A DNA stretch of 33,584 bases from Candidatus Poseidonia sp. (lineage in GTDB: Archaea; Thermoplasmatota; Poseidoniia; Poseidoniales; Poseidoniaceae). The notes under the pieces were generated by a model. It had not been told where the DNA came from and did no database searches. It saw nothing but the letters and a program-made list of their open reading frames with translations. The stretch is taken from the NCBI GenBank assembly GCA_029250625.1, contig JAQXEX010000029.1:1-33584 (forward strand), given 5' to 3'. Below are positions 7,877-15,331 of this stretch, piece after piece. Each line of letters opens with the position of its first letter. The first letter of the stretch is position 1. Made by a program: the position numbers and the translations under genes.

Positions 7877-8761
7877 TCACTCAATTGAGGTTTCTTCTGG
7901 ACTGCCGCTTGACCAATCGTAAATCCCCTTCCCACTTTTCTTTCCTAATCGGCCTTCTTCAACCAGCCGTTCAAGAAGAGGATGAGGCGCATATGACTCG
8001 TCTCCAAATGAGGTTTGCAGGTTTTTGAGTATGTCTCTGCGAACATCCAACCCAACCAAATCAGTGAGCGCAAGGGGCCCCATTGGGTGTTTGTAGCCCA
8101 ATACCATGGCGGTATCAATGTCCTTTGCACTGGCCACACCATCAGCGAGCATTCGAATGGCTTCATTTCCAAGAACAACGCCAAGTCGACTCGTTGCGAA
8201 TCCAGGTATGTCTTTGACAAGAATGGTCGTCTTGCCCATAGCGTCTCCAGCCGATTGAGCCAGAGCGATTGTAGCATCAGATGTTGAATCATGACGGACC
8301 AGTTCAAGGAGTTTCATGATGGGGACAGGATTGAAAAAATGCATCCCAATCACTTGTTCTGGACGTGTCGTTGCATTGGCTATGTCAGCGATGGATAGCG
8401 AAGATGTATTGGTGCCTAAAACTGCATGAGCGGGTGCATGCTTGTCAATTTCTTCAAACACTCTTTGTTTGAGGTCGGGAAGTTCAGGAACTGCTTCAAT
8501 GACCAGGTCTGCATTTCCAACGGCTTGAGCCATGTCGCTAACGGCGTGGAGGTTTGTATTCCATTCAGCCTTTTGTTCAGGAGAGGTTTTTCCTCGGGCG
8601 ATTCCTTTATCCCAAAATGCATCAATGCGCTCCATTCCTCTCTGAAGGCCGTCAGGAAAGGCATCATAGAGGGATGTATTCCAGCCAGCTTGTGCACAAA
8701 TTTGTGCAATGCCGGCGCCCATGGTTCCTGCTCCGATGACGGCAACGTTACGAATGCTCAT
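7877..8761 (-). CDS. 3-hydroxyacyl-CoA dehydrogenase
   Basis: This predicted 294-residue enzyme starts at the ATG at 8761, giving the compact MSIRNVAVIGAGTMGAGIAQ N-terminus with its Rossmann dinucleotide motif. The longer open frame up to 8842 adds a Lys-rich stretch overlapping the transporter and is rejected. GMHFFNPVPIMKLLELV carries the catalytic His, and the C-terminal helical domain includes LGYKHPMGPLALTDLVGLD. The enzyme oxidises (S)-3-hydroxyacyl-CoA to 3-oxoacyl-CoA with NAD+, as FadB-type, Hbd or PaaH. It is the last gene of the minus-strand operon that begins with the BoxB-like epoxidase, so a role in the lower part of aromatic acyl-CoA breakdown (PaaH-like) is plausible. Ordinary beta-oxidation is equally possible. 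Confidence 0.9.
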   Translation of the reverse strand: MSIRNVAVIGAGTMGAGIAQICAQAGWNTSLYDAFPDGLQRGMERIDAFWDKGIARGKTSPEQKAEWNTNLHAVSDMAQAVGNADLVIEAVPELPDLKQRVFEEIDKHAPAHAVLGTNTSSLSIADIANATTRPEQVIGMHFFNPVPIMKLLELVRHDSTSDATIALAQSAGDAMGKTTILVKDIPGFATSRLGVVLGNEAIRMLADGVASAKDIDTAMVLGYKHPMGPLALTDLVGLDVRRDILKNLQTSFGDESYAPHPLLERLVEEGRLGKKSGKGIYDWSSGSPEETSIE

Positions 8762-8783
8762 GGAGATGGGAGAAGGCCCACCT

Positions 8784-9707
8784 TCATGATGGTTGCTCGT
8801 TTTCTTCTTCTTGCTTTTGAGCGATGACCACTCCTGCAACAATCAGTGCAAAGGCGAGAATGAGCGTTGCTCCGAGTTGTTCACCAAGTAAAAACCAACC
8901 TCCGAGAATACCAAAGGGAGGGACGAGGTAAACGTAGAACGATGCCTTTCCGGCTCCAATGACAAGTATCCCGTCTGCAAACCACACGTATGCCAGCACT
9001 GTTGAGAATACGGCCAAAAATATGATTCCAACCCATGCCTCAAACGACGGTGAGGGCAGCCCTTCTCGGGCTATCTCGATTCCAGCCCATGGTGTGAGGA
9101 GCAGCAAGCCAACGAGGGACGCCCAGATCGTAACCAATACGGGGGTCAGCGGCTGTTGAGCATCTTCGGGAGTATCGCTCATGAGTTTCTTCATCAAAAT
9201 ACTGGATACAGCCCAAGCAAGGGCGGCGCCAGCGATGAAGGTGTTTCCAAACCAACGGTCCAATTCTGGTATGTCGGTGTTGGGCGATGCTGTGAAAATC
9301 ACAAGCATTCCCACCAATGCCATCGTGAGCCCTAGAATCAGGTTCCGTGTCAACCGTTCGCCGAGAAATATAACGGCGAGAACCGCAGTAAAGAGCGGAT
9401 TGAAGGTGATCACCAAGGATGCGTCACCTGCTGCAGTATATTTCATTCCATACATGAACAACGACTGGTAGAGAAACGTGGAAAAGAAAGCAATGTATGC
9501 GATATTTTTCCACTGGGTTGGTGATGGATATGACCAATTATCCTTGCGTTGCAGGTAGAAGATGAAGAGGCCCGCTACGATGAAATAACGTATCCATGCG
9601 GCGACAATTGGGCTGACATCTGCAGCCACAACCCGTCCAGCCGGCCAACCCAATCCCCAGATTGCTGCAACAACGAGGAGTTTAGCATGAATTTGAGCAT
9701 GTTTCAT
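8784..9707 (-). CDS. DMT-superfamily (EamA) transporter
   Basis: This 307-residue, mostly hydrophobic protein has about ten predicted membrane helices in two EamA repeats. The N-terminal AIWGLGWPAGRVVAADVSP and the mid-protein LAWAVSSILMKKL are typical of drug/metabolite exporters. It ends with a Glu/Gln-rich cytoplasmic tail. The start overlaps the stop of the preceding gene by 4 bases (9704-9707) and the dehydrogenase starts 22 bp after its stop, so it belongs to the BoxB operon. EamA proteins export amino acids, nucleotides and other small molecules; an aromatic or organic-acid substrate would fit the operon but is not shown by sequence. Confidence 0.85.
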   Translation of the reverse strand: MKHAQIHAKLLVVAAIWGLGWPAGRVVAADVSPIVAAWIRYFIVAGLFIFYLQRKDNWSYPSPTQWKNIAYIAFFSTFLYQSLFMYGMKYTAAGDASLVITFNPLFTAVLAVIFLGERLTRNLILGLTMALVGMLVIFTASPNTDIPELDRWFGNTFIAGAALAWAVSSILMKKLMSDTPEDAQQPLTPVLVTIWASLVGLLLLTPWAGIEIAREGLPSPSFEAWVGIIFLAVFSTVLAYVWFADGILVIGAGKASFYVYLVPPFGILGGWFLLGEQLGATLILAFALIVAGVVIAQKQEEENEQPS

Positions 9708-10240
9708 TCAAATCGCTCCAAACCAAGTTGTAACATGCGAGATCTCGGCAAACCGATTTCTGGCAGTCCCTTGGCTGGGGCGTGGAGCTTGAGGCCTTCA
9801 ATTCTGCTGACATACAATCCATAACTTGCAATATCGTCGGGCCGGTAGGGAGTTTCAAGTCCCATTTGGGTAAGGGCTTCACATGCTTTCTGCGAATATA
9901 TTGGGAAGGTATTGGTGGAAAAGTGCATCCATTCTGATACGCGCTGAGCATCAACGCCGTCAAGCGTAAGCAGATGTTCAAGAAGAGACACGTCTGGATA
10001 GGTTGCGGTTCGTAGCACCATTTCCACTTCGTTCACAACATCTTCGGGCCATGCATATGGATCTCTTTCAGCCCATTCATCAGCCACTCGTATGTGTTCA
10101 ACAGAGCGTTTTGATGTGACGGAATAGAGTGACTCGATGTACGAGCGGTCATCGTATGCATTGGATACCAACCGCGGCATTTCTTCATAGAAACGTTCAC
10201 ACTTGGCGACATCAATGCCGTATAGGGCTACGGGAATCAT
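9704..10240 (-). CDS. Uncharacterised soluble protein in the BoxB operon
   Basis: This predicted 178-residue protein matches no family I know. I place the start at 10240 (MIPVALYGIDVAKCERF), 16 bp after the BoxB-like stop. The longer frame to 10489 runs through the BoxB-like gene and its composition is that of a shadow. The sequence is acidic and helical, rich in Tyr, Asp and Glu, with no membrane helix, P-loop or metal-binding Cys cluster. It is translationally coupled to the transporter by an ATGA overlap. Its fixed place directly behind a di-iron oxygenase suggests an accessory role such as assembly or substrate handling. That is inference from position only. Confidence 0.6.
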   Translation of the reverse strand: MIPVALYGIDVAKCERFYEEMPRLVSNAYDDRSYIESLYSVTSKRSVEHIRVADEWAERDPYAWPEDVVNEVEMVLRTATYPDVSLLEHLLTLDGVDAQRVSEWMHFSTNTFPIYSQKACEALTQMGLETPYRPDDIASYGLYVSRIEGLKLHAPAKGLPEIGLPRSRMLQLGLERFE

Positions 10241-10256
10241 TTGAATCACTCGCCGT

Positions 10257-11417
10257 TCAAGCTTGCGTGCCGATTCCAGAAGCGATTTGCTTAGCAGACA
10301 TCGGTTTTTCGGCGACCCAATCAAGTTTGAAGAGTTCCTTGAGGTCTTCTTCATCCTGTGCAGTAGGGAGATGCTCGTGGATGTAGGTGGTCCATTCTTC
10401 ATCGCTTCCTTCGAATTTTGTTCCTTCGACCGTGAACTTTTGGCGCTTGAATGCACCAATTTCTCGATAGAAGTTTTCGTGCGGAACATAGAGTTTCACG
10501 GCGCCTTCAGGCAGGTATCCGTTGAGTTTTTCAACTTCAAGAGCGATTTCGTCGTGATAGTGTCCTCTGGCTTCTTCGTTGAGGGTCTCCTTGTTGACCT
10601 CATCTCCATTATCGAGCTTCTTGCGCTCGTCCCAGCGTCCTTTGATGCCCCAAACGTAGGACCAATGTGCTGATGATGAGGCGTCAACCCCAAACAAGTC
10701 GTGTGCTGTGGAGACCCACTTGTTGATGTAGCGCTGTAGCATATCACCTGGAATGACTCCGGCCTTGATGATGCGTCGGAGACCGTTAGAACCTGTTCCG
10801 AGGTGGAATGATTCTTCTTTGAGCATCGGTCCCATGCTTGCAGCCAGTGGCTTGAAAGCAGAGGTTGACAACATACCTAACTGGAATTTACCATCTCGGT
10901 CAACGAACATGGTGTAGCAAAAGAAATCCAACCAATGCGGCATAGGGCGGTTAAATGCTCCGAGCAGTCGGTCGCCATCTTGTGCATTTCGCTCAAGCAG
11001 TTTTTGCGCCTCTCTTCGTCCTTGTTGGCCGAAATAGGTCATCAGAAGATAGGCCATTTGCCATCCATGGCGTTGTTCTTCCGCCATAATCCGAGCCGCT
11101 GCATATCGGTCATAATCAGTTGGTGCTGTGGCGAGCAAATGTCGTTGTTGCTCGACCGATGCAAACTCTGTGTCTCCTTGGACGGTGATCATGCTGACGA
11201 GGGCGTCTCGCATACTCTGATGAGGGACTTGGAGCGACCGCTCCCACTTGGCTCGCCCTTCGTAGTCTCCAAATTCGATAACGTCTCCAGCGCGCTCCCA
11301 GTCAAATTGGATGGAGAGGTCAAAATCACCCATCCATTCTCGCTTGAAACCTACGTTATCTTGCCATGTGGCGAAATTGCTAATCCAGTCGTCCCATGTC
11401 TTCGGTAGGTTGTCCAT
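10257..11417 (-). CDS. BoxB-like benzoyl-CoA 2,3-epoxidase, di-iron oxygenase component
   Basis: This 386-residue ferritin-like di-iron protein strongly resembles BoxB, the oxygenase that epoxidises the ring of benzoyl-CoA. Matching stretches are VQGDTEFASVEQQRHL (residues 79-93, candidate iron ligand E84), AEEQRHGWQMAYLL (112-125, ligands E114 and H117), VDRDGKFQL (172-180) and MLKEESFHLG (198-207, ligands E202 and H205). Both ExxH motifs are intact. It is about 80 residues shorter than bacterial BoxB, missing mainly N- and C-terminal parts. PaaA of phenylacetyl-CoA epoxidase is a more distant relative. It heads an operon with an orphan gene, a transporter and a dehydrogenase. The partner reductase (BoxA) is not adjacent. 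A TATA box 27 bp before the ATG implies a leaderless mRNA. Confidence 0.85.
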   Translation of the reverse strand: MDNLPKTWDDWISNFATWQDNVGFKREWMGDFDLSIQFDWERAGDVIEFGDYEGRAKWERSLQVPHQSMRDALVSMITVQGDTEFASVEQQRHLLATAPTDYDRYAAARIMAEEQRHGWQMAYLLMTYFGQQGRREAQKLLERNAQDGDRLLGAFNRPMPHWLDFFCYTMFVDRDGKFQLGMLSTSAFKPLAASMGPMLKEESFHLGTGSNGLRRIIKAGVIPGDMLQRYINKWVSTAHDLFGVDASSSAHWSYVWGIKGRWDERKKLDNGDEVNKETLNEEARGHYHDEIALEVEKLNGYLPEGAVKLYVPHENFYREIGAFKRQKFTVEGTKFEGSDEEWTTYIHEHLPTAQDEEDLKELFKLDWVAEKPMSAKQIASGIGTQA

Positions 11418-11440
11418 GGGTTGATGACGGACGGGTCCGG

Positions 11441-11477
11441 TATATATCCTCTACGAACATATTCGCACGAACATGTT
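11441..11477 (-). promoter_or_regulatory. Leaderless promoter and tandem operator upstream of the BoxB-like gene
   Basis: TATATAT at 11441-11447 is centred 27 bp from the ATG at 11417, the spacing expected when transcription starts at the start codon. Just upstream (higher coordinates) are two copies of a 10-bp repeat, CGAACATATT at 11454-11463 and CGAACATGTT at 11468-11477 as read on the plus strand, 14 bp apart start to start. They sit where archaeal activators or repressors bind next to BRE/TATA. The neighbouring HTH_10 regulator is an obvious candidate ligand. The repeats are visible; their function is inferred. Confidence 0.6.
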
Positions 11478-12117
11478 AGGGGCTCTGTCTACGGATTTCG
11501 TCAGTGAACGCATGAAATACTGCGGATTCAATGCGGTGAAGTTGGGTTGAAAGCGTAGATTTTGCCACGCCGAGAACCTTGGCCAATTCCGAGAGATTGA
11601 TCCGTCGAGGCACATCCCAGAATCCCTCGCGAGTAGCGACTTCAAACACTTCTCGTTGCCGAGTTGTAAGGAGTCGTGAACGAGAATTTCGCGTGGAGAG
11701 CAGGCGGTGAGGCAGTTGGTCGGTTCGAAAGCGATGAATGAGTTCTCTCACCTCGTCGCGGCGACCTTCAATGGTCCACTCCACCCATCCATCTCGCACT
11801 TCAAACGGTGTTCTTGGAACGATTCCTATGTCGACAAGAGGGCGGACAAATCCACCTCCTCCGGCAGAGATGTTGACGCTGAAATGCCCGTCTTCTATGC
11901 CGTTGTACTCATCAATCCCTTCGTGTGACACGAGATTGTTCTCAAGGGATTCATCGCACCAACAACGAGCGGTTCCTCTTCCTCTGCTCAACGGCATGTG
12001 CTGTTCTATCCGAAGGGTTGCGGAGGGGTGCGCTCTCGTAACATCTCCTGCCCAATGTCCTTCTGGAAGGCGGACATCAATTCGGATTTGCTGAAGCATT
12101 GCTGTTGACTCCTTCAT
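11476..12117 (-). CDS. HTH_10 (Bat-type) transcriptional regulator
   Basis: This 213-residue protein has an N-terminal beta-rich sensor-like domain (about 1-135) and a C-terminal HTH_10 domain at about 150-200. The latter shows LTTRQREVFEVATREGFWDV, INLSELAKVLGV and KSTLSTQLHRIE, the hallmark of the archaeal bacterio-opsin activator family. The start at 12117 overlaps the GlpX stop by 4 bases (ATGA); an alternative ATG is at 12099. It lies between glpX and the BoxB operon on the same strand, with its stop inside the tandem repeats described for that promoter. Family members often regulate a neighbouring operon, so it is the likely regulator of the BoxB genes. The sensor ligand, possibly a CoA ester, is unknown. 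Confidence 0.87.
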   Translation of the reverse strand: MKESTAMLQQIRIDVRLPEGHWAGDVTRAHPSATLRIEQHMPLSRGRGTARCWCDESLENNLVSHEGIDEYNGIEDGHFSVNISAGGGGFVRPLVDIGIVPRTPFEVRDGWVEWTIEGRRDEVRELIHRFRTDQLPHRLLSTRNSRSRLLTTRQREVFEVATREGFWDVPRRINLSELAKVLGVAKSTLSTQLHRIESAVFHAFTDEIRRQSP

Positions 12118-13076
12118 GCAACGGTTCTTGGGCGGACGGTTTCATCTCGCGTCACCTTTGAGGTACTGACATCAATCAGTTCGCTGAAGGTCGTCGTCGT
12201 CGTAGCGTCGATGTGAACTCCGGGCAGGTAACCGTCACAGACGCCTGATGCTGCAAAGATAGCATCCTCGCTTTTACAGAGGTCGTGTGCTTTCCAAAGA
12301 CGGGTCAAATCGTCGCCAACCATTGTCTCTGCTCGTGCTTCTTCTTCATCGGATCGGAAGACAAGTCGTCCTTCAAACACGCCACCAAGTCCTCGTATCG
12401 CCGTTGCTGATATGACGCCCTCGGGTGCCGCTCCAATTCCTAAAAGTAAATCGTAAGGACCGTCCGGCTTAGCAGCCCAAATGGCTCCCGAAACATCACC
12501 ATCACCCAAGAGGTCCAATTGTGCTCCAGTTGCGTGAATCTCGGAAAATAACTGCTTGTGTCTGTCTCGGTCAAGGGCCACAATGCGGACCTCGTCCATG
12601 GCCTTGTCAAGTACGTGGGCTGTTTGTTCGATGTTGTATGCAACACCGCCTTCCAGAGAAACATGTCCGTTGAGGAGTGGTCCAGCAGCGATTTTGTCCA
12701 TGTAGCAGTCCGGGGCATGCAGGAGCGTCCCTCGGGGAGCCGCAGCGAGAACTGCAATGGAATTGGGTGTGTTGTCAGCGCAATTGTTGGTGCATTCTAA
12801 CGGGTCAACGGCGATGTCGATTTGAGGAGCGCCTTCAACGCCGACCATGTTGCCTAAAGGCTCTCCAATGTAGAGCATGGGTGCTTCATCTCGTTCGCCT
12901 TCCCCAATGGCTACACGACCATCAAAGGGGACGTGGTCAAAAGTGCGTCGCATGGCCTCTACTGCAGCATCATCCGCTGCATTTTTATCGCCTTTTCCGC
13001 GCCATGCGGCGCTTGCAATGGCTGCTTGGTCCACGGCTTCTAGAAAGTGAGGTGTGAGGTCCGACGTCATTCCCAT
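12114..13076 (-). CDS. glpX: Class II fructose-1,6-bisphosphatase (GlpX)
   Basis: This 320-residue protein aligns by eye along its whole length with GlpX. It shows IGEGERDEAPMLYIGE (57-72), IDIAVDPLECTN (86-97), HAPDCYMDKIAAGP and IGAAPEGVISATAIRGL. It is a metal-dependent phosphatase of gluconeogenesis that converts fructose 1,6-bisphosphate to fructose 6-phosphate. The acidic metal-binding residues E59, D91 and E94 are kept, but the usual Gly after E94 (DPxEGT) is Cys95 and the following loop is altered (NNCADNTPNSIAVL). The start is ATG 13076, with 13070 possible. A class I aldolase gene lies about 3 kb away, so both enzymes of this step of gluconeogenesis are in the window. The regulator downstream is translationally coupled. 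Confidence 0.92.
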   Translation of the reverse strand: MGMTSDLTPHFLEAVDQAAIASAAWRGKGDKNAADDAAVEAMRRTFDHVPFDGRVAIGEGERDEAPMLYIGEPLGNMVGVEGAPQIDIAVDPLECTNNCADNTPNSIAVLAAAPRGTLLHAPDCYMDKIAAGPLLNGHVSLEGGVAYNIEQTAHVLDKAMDEVRIVALDRDRHKQLFSEIHATGAQLDLLGDGDVSGAIWAAKPDGPYDLLLGIGAAPEGVISATAIRGLGGVFEGRLVFRSDEEEARAETMVGDDLTRLWKAHDLCKSEDAIFAASGVCDGYLPGVHIDATTTTTFSELIDVSTSKVTRDETVRPRTVA

Positions 13077-13116
13077 GGCTCTAAGGGGGGCGCGGGTGAA
13101 CCATCAATGAAGCGGT

Positions 13117-13575
13117 TCAGTTTCCTTTGAATTTGTCAACAACCGTAAGGTCTGAAATTGAGGTTTCTGGGTACTGCCCATCGTCGTTTTTCTCAAGGGA
13201 TTTCACCATGTCAAAGGCACACAGAAGGCCTGCGGCAACACCTGTTAACGCTTCCATTTCAATGCCGGTTTTGTAGTGTGCCGATACGTGAACCTCGCAC
13301 CACAAATCATTGCCATCCCATGACCACGTGACTTTGGTTCCTTCCAGAGGGATTGGGTGGCAGTGAGGGATGATTCGAGGTGTTTCTTTGACCGCTTGGA
13401 TGGCGGCAATAGTGGAAGCCTCCAACACATTGCCTTTGGAAATCGCCCCTCCGATGATGGCTGCTTTGGTTTCTGATTTGAGGTTCAATCTTCCCCGAGC
13501 CGTTGCCTTGCGGGCAACAACGGGTTTTTGCCCGATCTCAACTATGCCTTGAATTTCTGTTGGTTCTTGCCTCAT
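13117..13575 (-). CDS. moaC: Cyclic pyranopterin monophosphate synthase MoaC
   Basis: This predicted 152-residue protein has the MoaC landmarks SKGNVLEASTIAAIQAVKET, IPHCHPIPLEGTKV, GIEMEALTGVAAGLL and DMVKSLEKND. MoaC, with MoaA, turns GTP into cyclic pyranopterin monophosphate in the first step of molybdenum cofactor synthesis. I set the start at the ATG at 13575, which overlaps the moaE stop by 4 bases (13572-13575). The longer frame up to 13662 runs through moaE and is a shadow. The moaE-moaC pair is thus translationally coupled. No molybdoenzyme or moaA/moaD lies in the window. Confidence 0.95.
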   Translation of the reverse strand: MRQEPTEIQGIVEIGQKPVVARKATARGRLNLKSETKAAIIGGAISKGNVLEASTIAAIQAVKETPRIIPHCHPIPLEGTKVTWSWDGNDLWCEVHVSAHYKTGIEMEALTGVAAGLLCAFDMVKSLEKNDDGQYPETSISDLTVVDKFKGN

Positions 13576-13997
13576 CCCAAACCCTCCTTCCAGGTCTCCC
13601 CAGCCGATGTGACTTCTTTCTTCCATATGGGTGCTTGCTTCTTGAGTTCGTCGATGAGCCACGAGCAGGCCTCAAAGGCTTCCTTTCGATGCGGGCTTGC
13701 GACATGAATGGCGACGATGGGTTCCTGTGGGCCAACAGCACCCGTGCGGTGAGATAGCGCAACAAAGCGAACTCCAAAGTTCACAATGGCTTCGTTTCCA
13801 AGACGGCTCAATACCGGCGTCAGTCGGTCCTTCCAAGCGTCAAACTCCAGCCGGAGTACTGTTTCTGTCCCTTCAGTTTCCCTGGTGATTCCGATGAAGC
13901 TCACTACAGCACCGCACCCTTCTGTGGGCAATCGCTTCAACAGCTCATCCGGTTGAAGGGCATTTGGGGCTTCTTCAACCAGAACTCGGTCGGACAT
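13572..13997 (-). CDS. moaE: Molybdopterin synthase catalytic subunit MoaE
   Basis: This predicted 141-residue protein starts at ATG 13997 (MSDRVLVEE); the open frame extends to 14021 without added conserved sequence. It carries the MoaE signatures VSFIGITRETEG, LSHRTGAVGPQEPIVAIHV, SPHRKEAFEACSWLIDELKK and APIWKKE, whose Lys residues form the active site that accepts sulfur from MoaD. The enzyme makes molybdopterin from precursor Z. The gene diverges from the FAD oxidoreductase with only 51 bp between starts, and it overlaps moaC downstream. Length is normal for the family. Confidence 0.95.
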   Translation of the reverse strand: MSDRVLVEEAPNALQPDELLKRLPTEGCGAVVSFIGITRETEGTETVLRLEFDAWKDRLTPVLSRLGNEAIVNFGVRFVALSHRTGAVGPQEPIVAIHVASPHRKEAFEACSWLIDELKKQAPIWKKEVTSAGETWKEGLG

Positions 13998-14048
13998 AGC
14001 CCAACGACCGAAACACATCATTCAAACCTCACCCCTCCATGGACTAGC

Positions 14049-15302
14049 ATGGCCGGCGCCGCCGAGAAACACAAACCGGTCCACATCATGGGCGCAGGAT
14101 TGTCAGGTCTGGCAGCGGCTACGATCCTGGCAAAGGCGGGCAGGGAGGTTCATGTTCACGATATCCGAGCCGACTCAGGTGCTCGGTTCGACGGAGATTT
14201 TCAAGCGTTGGAAAACTGGAGCATGAGTGTGGATTTCTTTGACCAGTTGAAAGAGTGGGGGTTTGACCTTTCGACGTTCAAGGCTACAGAGTTCAGCAGC
14301 GTAGATATCATCCATCCTGATGATGTGATTTCCCAGGCCGAAACGCCGAGTGTGGCTTACCGAATCGTAGAGCGAGGCACTTCAAGCCACACGATTGATC
14401 AAGGGTTCAAACAACAAGCCCTGGACGCTGGAGCACAGATTCATTACAAATCTAGGGTCAAGGAAGAAGATTGCACCATCATCGCTTGTGGGCCAAAAGG
14501 AACATCAGCAGTAGCCTATGGGGAAATTTTCAATACGGACCATCCGAACCATATTGGATTTCAACTCAATGATAAGTTGGCACCGGGCTCCTATTCGTAC
14601 CTCATCATCATCGACGGAGTAGGACTCATCTGCACGTGCCTGTGGAGGAAGCAAAAGAAAAGCGATCGCTTCCTAAACGAGACCATTGCCTGGTACGATG
14701 CACATTATCCAGGTCTCAATCGGAAACCCATCAAGAGAGTGGGAGGCAAAGGAGATTTTACCATCAACCGTCATTACAAACAACATGGCCGCTACTATGT
14801 CGGCGAATCCGGTGGTCTGCAGGATTTTATGTGGGGCTTCGGGATGAGGATGGCGGTCTGGTCAGGAGTTTTGGCCGCTCGTGATATTCTTGGCGAAGGC
14901 GATTATGAGGCAGACGTTCGCCGTCATCTCATGCCGTATGTACGCACGAGCGTTGCCAATCGGTGGTTGATGAACCGTGTCGGCGACCGGACGTTCAAAC
15001 GAATGTGCAATGCATGGATGAAGGACCAGAAGAAACGAGGAGACGGACTTGTTTGGATCGGGAAACTTTTCCGTCCAAGCCTTCTCAAATCCTTGGTCTA
15101 CAGATGTGTAAGCCCGTTTATGTTGGTAAAAGACCCCAAGGCGATGGGACGTGGAGTAAGGCGTATGCCGTTTAGGGCTGCATTGAAGCGAGATGAGTGG
15201 GAGCCATCGGAACAAGCCAACCAAATTAAGGCGCAGTGGGACGAAATCCGCCGTGGAGGCGGGCAAGTTTCCTTTTCCGAAGCCAAGGATTCTGAATCTT
15301 AA
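14049..15302 (+). CDS. FAD-dependent oxidoreductase, geranylgeranyl reductase-like
   Basis: This predicted 417-residue protein starts at ATG 14049; the frame from 13953 overlaps divergent moaE. The N-terminus has the FAD-binding Rossmann motif MGAGLSGLAAATILAKAG (about 14-31) followed by VHVHD. A later region, YVGESGGLQDFMWGFGMRMA, corresponds to the GD-GG motif that closes the flavin site in geranylgeranyl reductases and FixC-like proteins. A C-terminal basic helical region (~150 residues) may touch the membrane. In archaea this group saturates isoprenoid chains of membrane lipids or the menaquinone tail, but many members are uncharacterised. The gene starts a plus-strand run with a crotonase and the aldolase. 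Flavoprotein certain, substrate uncertain. Confidence 0.78.
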   Translation: MAGAAEKHKPVHIMGAGLSGLAAATILAKAGREVHVHDIRADSGARFDGDFQALENWSMSVDFFDQLKEWGFDLSTFKATEFSSVDIIHPDDVISQAETPSVAYRIVERGTSSHTIDQGFKQQALDAGAQIHYKSRVKEEDCTIIACGPKGTSAVAYGEIFNTDHPNHIGFQLNDKLAPGSYSYLIIIDGVGLICTCLWRKQKKSDRFLNETIAWYDAHYPGLNRKPIKRVGGKGDFTINRHYKQHGRYYVGESGGLQDFMWGFGMRMAVWSGVLAARDILGEGDYEADVRRHLMPYVRTSVANRWLMNRVGDRTFKRMCNAWMKDQKKRGDGLVWIGKLFRPSLLKSLVYRCVSPFMLVKDPKAMGRGVRRMPFRAALKRDEWEPSEQANQIKAQWDEIRRGGGQVSFSEAKDSES

Positions 15303-15331
15303 ATGCAAGATTTGTATGCGATTTCTTCATA

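Noticed and set aside
10241-10489. Longer N-terminus of the orphan protein in the BoxB operon
   Set aside because: It lies inside the BoxB-like gene in another frame and is Ser/Lys/Arg-rich, as expected from shadow translation.
13576-13662. Longer N-terminus of MoaC
   Set aside because: It runs through moaE coding sequence; the ATG at 13575 gives the normal family length and an ATGA overlap.
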